NCBI GenBank assembly: GCA_964563545.1
Contig: CAZLXB010000005.1
Location: 1-64,000 of the forward strand
DNA from: Casp-actino8 sp964563545
Lineage (GTDB): Bacteria > Actinomycetota > Acidimicrobiia > Acidimicrobiales > Ilumatobacteraceae
Reading direction: 5' to 3'
Length of the DNA stretch: 64,000 bases
Below are positions 60,623 through 64,000 of this stretch, piece after piece. Position 1 is the first letter of the stretch; each line of letters begins with the position of its first letter. The notes under the pieces are model-generated. The model was not told the origin of the DNA, ran no database searches, and saw only the letters and a list, made by a program, of their open reading frames with translations. The translations under genes were made by a program, and so were the position numbers.

Positions 60623-61813
60623 ATGTCGGATGTGCAGCCCGCATCGGGAAACGGCGGCTTCGACCTCGACTCGCGTCGTATGCCTCCTTGGATCTGGAAG
60701 GCCGTGGTCGTCTTCTGGCTCGGATTCCTCGGCACGATCCTGATCCGGTACGCCTACGACCGCCTGTTCTCTCTGCTGATCCTCGTTCTCGTTTCGCTCT
60801 TTCTTTCCCTCGCCATCGAACCCGGTGTGACCCGCCTCGAAAGACGTGGTTGGCGACGCGGACGTGCGACTCTTGTGATTCTTCTCGCGCTGGTCGTGGC
60901 CGTGATCGTGTTCGTCGTGGCCATCGGAACACTCGTCGCCACACAGGTGGCCGATCTGTTGCAGAACTCCGAGCGTTACGTCAATCGCACCGTGAACTTT
61001 CTGAACGACACCTTCGGGGCCCAGATCAATCCCGACAAGGTGAATGCGAGCATCCAGGACCCCGATGGTCCGGTGCAGGAGTTCATCCGTAACCAGCAGG
61101 ACGAGGCTCTGCAACTGTCGGTGACCGCCCTCGGACTCTTGTTGCAGGGTTTCTCGGTGATGCTCTTCACGTTCTACTTGGTGGCCGATGGCCCGCGACT
61201 GCGTCGTTCGATCTGCCGCCGACTCGCGCCGGCTCGTCAGCGTCGGGTGCTCGACACCTGGGATCTCGCCATCGACAAGACGGGCGGCTACCTCTACAGC
61301 CGGGCTCTGCTCGCTGGAGTATCGGCATTCGTGCACTGGATCGCGTTCCAGTCACTCGGTACGGCGGCTCCCGTTGCGCTCGCGATCTGGGTCGGGCTCA
61401 TCTCACAGTTCATTCCGGTGATCGGCACGTACGTGGCCGGGGTTCTACCCGTGCTGCTCACCTTCATCGACTCACCCATCAAGGCTCTGGTGATCATCCT
61501 CGTGATCGTTCTGTATCAACAGTTCGAGAACTTCCTCGTGGCACCACGCATCACGGCGCGAACGATGGAGATCCATCCCGCGGTGTCGTTCGGTGCAGCG
61601 ATTGCGGGCGCGGCATTGCTCGGACCAGTGGGCGCGGTGCTTGCGCTGCCGGTGGCGGCCATGGCCGTCGCGTTGGCGGCGGCATCCGGGGAACGCCACG
61701 AACTGATCGACAATCACCTCGTCGTGGTGTCGGAGAAGAAGGCACGACCCGAGCGCAACTCGGAGCACACCAGCGGCAAGCGTCTACGTCTCCGTCGTGG
61801 GCGGGGCCGTTGA
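60623..61813 (+). CDS. AI-2E family (PerM) transporter
   Basis: 396 residues with about seven to eight helices. LVLVSLFLSLAIEPGVTRLE, then QFIPVIGTYVAGVLPVLLTF near the family's conserved Pro-Gly region, C-terminal basic tail. Transports an unknown solute; the family name does not prove AI-2 export. Stop overlaps the next start (TTGA). Confidence 0.88.
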   Translation: MSDVQPASGNGGFDLDSRRMPPWIWKAVVVFWLGFLGTILIRYAYDRLFSLLILVLVSLFLSLAIEPGVTRLERRGWRRGRATLVILLALVVAVIVFVVAIGTLVATQVADLLQNSERYVNRTVNFLNDTFGAQINPDKVNASIQDPDGPVQEFIRNQQDEALQLSVTALGLLLQGFSVMLFTFYLVADGPRLRRSICRRLAPARQRRVLDTWDLAIDKTGGYLYSRALLAGVSAFVHWIAFQSLGTAAPVALAIWVGLISQFIPVIGTYVAGVLPVLLTFIDSPIKALVIILVIVLYQQFENFLVAPRITARTMEIHPAVSFGAAIAGAALLGPVGAVLALPVAAMAVALAAASGERHELIDNHLVVVSEKKARPERNSEHTSGKRLRLRRGRGR

Positions 61814-62805
61814 GCGCCGAATCGTCACGGGCGATCCGGTCGTACGTTCCTCTGGCCGTCACCGAACGCAGCGGACATCCGGAGTCCGTACATCACGGAG
61901 CAGTCGTTGCGCTGGAGCGGGACGGTCGGACGGCGTTCGCGTTCGGCGACGCCGACGCGCCCATCTTCCCGCGTTCGTCGATGAAGCCGATCCAGGCGTT
62001 GTCGATGGTTCGCCACGGTCTCGACCTCCCCGACGATCTGCTGGCGTTGGTGTGCGCGAGCCACGACGGTCGCGCGCAGCACATCGCCGGTGTTCGTCGG
62101 ATCCTCGATCTTGTCGGTCTGGACGAGTCGGCTCTGGCCAACACGGTCGATCTACCGCTCGATGAAGACGAAGCACGCGAGGTGATTCATCGAGGTGGAA
62201 CACCATCGTCGATTCAGCACAACTGCTCGGGCAAGCACGCGGGCATGCTCGCCACGTGTGTGATCGCCGGTTGGCCCCGCGATTCGTCTTATCTGTCGCC
62301 TGATCATCCCCTCCAACGGGCGATCACCGACGAGATCCCGCTCGCATCCGGTGGTGAGGCTCCGGAATTCGGCATCGACGGTTGCGGGGCCCCCGCACAT
62401 CTCATTTCCCTGGTCGAGCTGGCCAACTCGTTTCGTCGGATAGCCACGGGTGAAGTCGGTTCGGGTGGTCAGCGCATACAGCGAGCCATGTCGCATCATC
62501 CGGAGATGGTTGGTGGTCCGACTCGCGACGTGACCCTCCTCATGGCCGGTATCCCCGGCTTGATGGCCAAGGATGGTGCCGAAGGTGTGTTCGCAGCGGC
62601 GCTTCCCGATGGTCGGGCGGTGGCCATCAAGGTGGCTGATGGTGCCAATCGGGCGCGTCCACCGATCATGCGGGCTGCGTTGCGCGCACTGGGCATCGAC
62701 CTCTCGGGGGTCGACGAACGGGCTTTCGCGGCGACGATCCTCGGGCACGGTCGACCGGTGGGCGAAGTGCGTATCGTCGGTGACCTGTCGGACATCGGGC
62801 GCTGA
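61810..62805 (+). CDS. asparaginase family protein (Asparaginase_II, PF06089 type)
   Basis: 331 residues. FPRSSMKPIQALSMV, LALVCASHDGRAQHI and HNCSGKHAGMLATC are the diagnostic segments of thermolabile/Rhizobium-type asparaginases. TTG start at 61810, overlapping the preceding stop. Cytoplasmic L-asparagine hydrolysis is the family reaction. Confidence 0.9.
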   Translation: MSAESSRAIRSYVPLAVTERSGHPESVHHGAVVALERDGRTAFAFGDADAPIFPRSSMKPIQALSMVRHGLDLPDDLLALVCASHDGRAQHIAGVRRILDLVGLDESALANTVDLPLDEDEAREVIHRGGTPSSIQHNCSGKHAGMLATCVIAGWPRDSSYLSPDHPLQRAITDEIPLASGGEAPEFGIDGCGAPAHLISLVELANSFRRIATGEVGSGGQRIQRAMSHHPEMVGGPTRDVTLLMAGIPGLMAKDGAEGVFAAALPDGRAVAIKVADGANRARPPIMRAALRALGIDLSGVDERAFAATILGHGRPVGEVRIVGDLSDIGR

Positions 62806-62818
62806 GAGGAGGACATAC

Positions 62819-63844
62819 ATGGCAGGCATCCCCTTCGTCGGTCCCATCGATCCTCTCGAGTACGCGTCGGTCAGCCAAGTGAGCCCTCTGGTGCAGCGGG
62901 TGATCGCCCGCAATCCTTCGAGATTCACGTTCTCCGGCACCGGCACCTATCTCGTGGGTACCGGACGTGATGTCGCCGTGATCGACCCGGGTCCTGATCT
63001 GCCCGAGCATCGCACCGCCCTCACCAACGCACTCGAAGGTCGTCGCGTGACCGCGATCGTCGTCACGCACTGCCATAGCGATCACGTCGGCCTCGTGTCG
63101 TGGCTGAAGTCGCAAACGGGGGCGCCCACGGCGGCCTGGCGTCCGCACGGAACCGTCGGTGTGGTCGACAACGAGGATGACATGAAGGTGATGGAGTCCC
63201 TCGCCCCACCGCCGAAGTCGGCCGAAGAGATCGAGAAGGAGCGCGAGATCGCCCGCGCCGCCGGTCTCGATCCGGACGATCGTGAGATGCGCGAAACGGT
63301 CGATACCGACTTCGAACCGGACCATCGGATCGATGACGGCGAGGTCGTCATCGGTGGCGACGGCTGGACGTTGCGTGCGGTTCACACCCCGGGTCACACC
63401 TCCAATCACATGTGCGTCGAACTCGTGGAAGAACGGGCTCTCTTCACCGGTGACCACGTGATGGGTTGGAGCACGACCGTCGTGTCGCCTCCCGATGGTG
63501 ACATGCGCGATTACCTCGCCTCACTCGACAAAGTTCGGCGGCGCGACGACCTGATCCTGTGGCCAACGCACGGATCGCCCGTGACCGATCCCGGCCCGTT
63601 CCTCGACGCGTACTTCGAGCACCGACTGTCGCGCGAGCGTCAGGTGCTCGACGCGGTCGGTAGCGGGCTCACCACCGTGGCGCCCATGGTGCGACACATG
63701 TATGCGGCCGTCGTACCTGAACTTCATATTCCGGCCGCGAGAAGCGTGCTCGCCCACCTCACACAGCTCGTGGAGGATGGCCGCCTTCTGATCGAGGGCG
63801 GAGGACCGGCGCGACTGTCGGGCACCTACCGTCTGCCTTCGTGA
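62819..63844 (+). CDS. MBL-fold metallo-hydrolase
   Basis: 341 residues. Metal site THCHSDHVGL, HTPGHTSNHM, FTGDHVMGW, and a late His in WPTHGSPV; C-terminal winged-helix-like region. ATG at 62819 with AGGAGG at 62807-62812 decides the start; the longer open frame lies inside the asparaginase gene. Resembles LACTB2-like or RNase-like hydrolases; substrate unknown. Confidence 0.9.
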   Translation: MAGIPFVGPIDPLEYASVSQVSPLVQRVIARNPSRFTFSGTGTYLVGTGRDVAVIDPGPDLPEHRTALTNALEGRRVTAIVVTHCHSDHVGLVSWLKSQTGAPTAAWRPHGTVGVVDNEDDMKVMESLAPPPKSAEEIEKEREIARAAGLDPDDREMRETVDTDFEPDHRIDDGEVVIGGDGWTLRAVHTPGHTSNHMCVELVEERALFTGDHVMGWSTTVVSPPDGDMRDYLASLDKVRRRDDLILWPTHGSPVTDPGPFLDAYFEHRLSRERQVLDAVGSGLTTVAPMVRHMYAAVVPELHIPAARSVLAHLTQLVEDGRLLIEGGGPARLSGTYRLPS

Positions 63845-63871
63845 CCGCACCCTCTCACTAAGGTGTCGAAC

Positions 63872-64000
63872 ATGAAGGTTCTGCGCACACCGGACGATTG
63901 CTTCGTTGGCCTTCCCGACTGGCCCTACGAACCCGTCTACACCGATGTGACGGCTCACGATGGCACGACGCTACGCGTGCATCACGTCGACACCGGACCC
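63872..64000 (+). CDS. haloalkane dehalogenase-like alpha/beta hydrolase, N-terminal fragment
   Basis: First 43 residues; runs off the right edge. MKVLRTPDDCFVGLPDWPY then TLRVHHVDTGP match the haloalkane dehalogenase N-terminus (VLRTPDERF...LPDYPF-type). The catalytic Asp and halide pocket lie outside the window, so dehalogenase activity is not shown. Confidence 0.75.
   Translation, partial: MKVLRTPDDCFVGLPDWPYEPVYTDVTAHDGTTLRVHHVDTGP

Overview
The window is about 63% GC and gene-dense, with GTG or TTG starts in roughly a third of genes and many start/stop overlaps (ATGA, GTGA, TTGA). Gene content and order point to a high-GC actinobacterium. The order pcnA/cca - DUF6049 - kinase - ECF sigma - trxB - trxA - cwlM - parB - parA - rsmG - jag - yidC - yidD - rnpA - rpmH // dnaA - dnaN - recF - dciA - gyrB - gyrA - DUF3566 - tRNA-Ile is the origin neighbourhood known from Mycobacterium and relatives. 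DUF5318, DUF4244 and two luciferase-like (F420/FMN type) oxidoreductases agree with this. A deep-branching lineage such as Acidimicrobiia is my inference; nothing here proves it.

Layout. 1-9.2 kb: housekeeping genes (end of clpC, an LppM-like lipoprotein, radA, map, coaA, rmuC, an HD phosphohydrolase, a glyoxalase-fold protein), interrupted by a low-GC patch at 2.6-3.1 kb. 9.2-12.5 kb: the rpsF-ssb-rpsR-rplI-dnaB operon on the minus strand. 12.6-25.6 kb: cca, a histone-deacetylase-like enzyme, then a plus-strand run of envelope and redox genes (DUF6049, DegV, an apparently active Ser/Thr kinase with an extracellular domain, ECF sigma and its partner, trxB, trxA, a CwlM-like pseudo-amidase). 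25.6-40.9 kb: the replication origin region, with DnaA-box clusters, three parS sites, the segregation and membrane-insertion genes reading left, and dnaA to gyrA reading right. 40.9-49.7 kb: mixed metabolism and regulation (Fur, DUF1003, PRC/MgtE_N/CBS, two luciferase-like oxidoreductases, tRNA-Ala with a strong terminator, a lipoprotein, an FeS-type photolyase, a STAS protein). 49.7-52.2 kb: a compact tad/flp pilus-type locus. 52.3-52.6 kb: a selenocysteine tRNA whose 3' end starts a 57-nt tandem repeat that runs into a 100-N assembly gap. 52.6-64 kb: a sigma-70 factor, a BI-1 protein, a CPBP protease, an HExxH protein, an epoxide-hydrolase-like enzyme, cyclophilin, a YcaQ-like protein, a gamma-Glu hydrolase, an MpaB-like protein, an AI-2E family permease, an asparaginase, an MBL hydrolase and the start of a haloalkane-dehalogenase-like gene.

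How the parts fit. The origin block couples initiation (DnaA, DnaN, RecF, DciA), supercoiling (GyrBA), segregation (ParAB/parS) and membrane-protein biogenesis (YidC, YidD, KhpB). The block to its left joins a kinase, an ECF sigma pair, thioredoxin and a catalytically degenerate CwlM, which resembles the mycobacterial arrangement for controlling peptidoglycan synthesis, but without a MurJ flippase in the expected place. The points most worth following are the selC-anchored repeat array at the gap, the active-looking kinase in the MurJ position, a cluster of perfect DnaA boxes between cwlM and parB, and the low-GC island around 2.8 kb.
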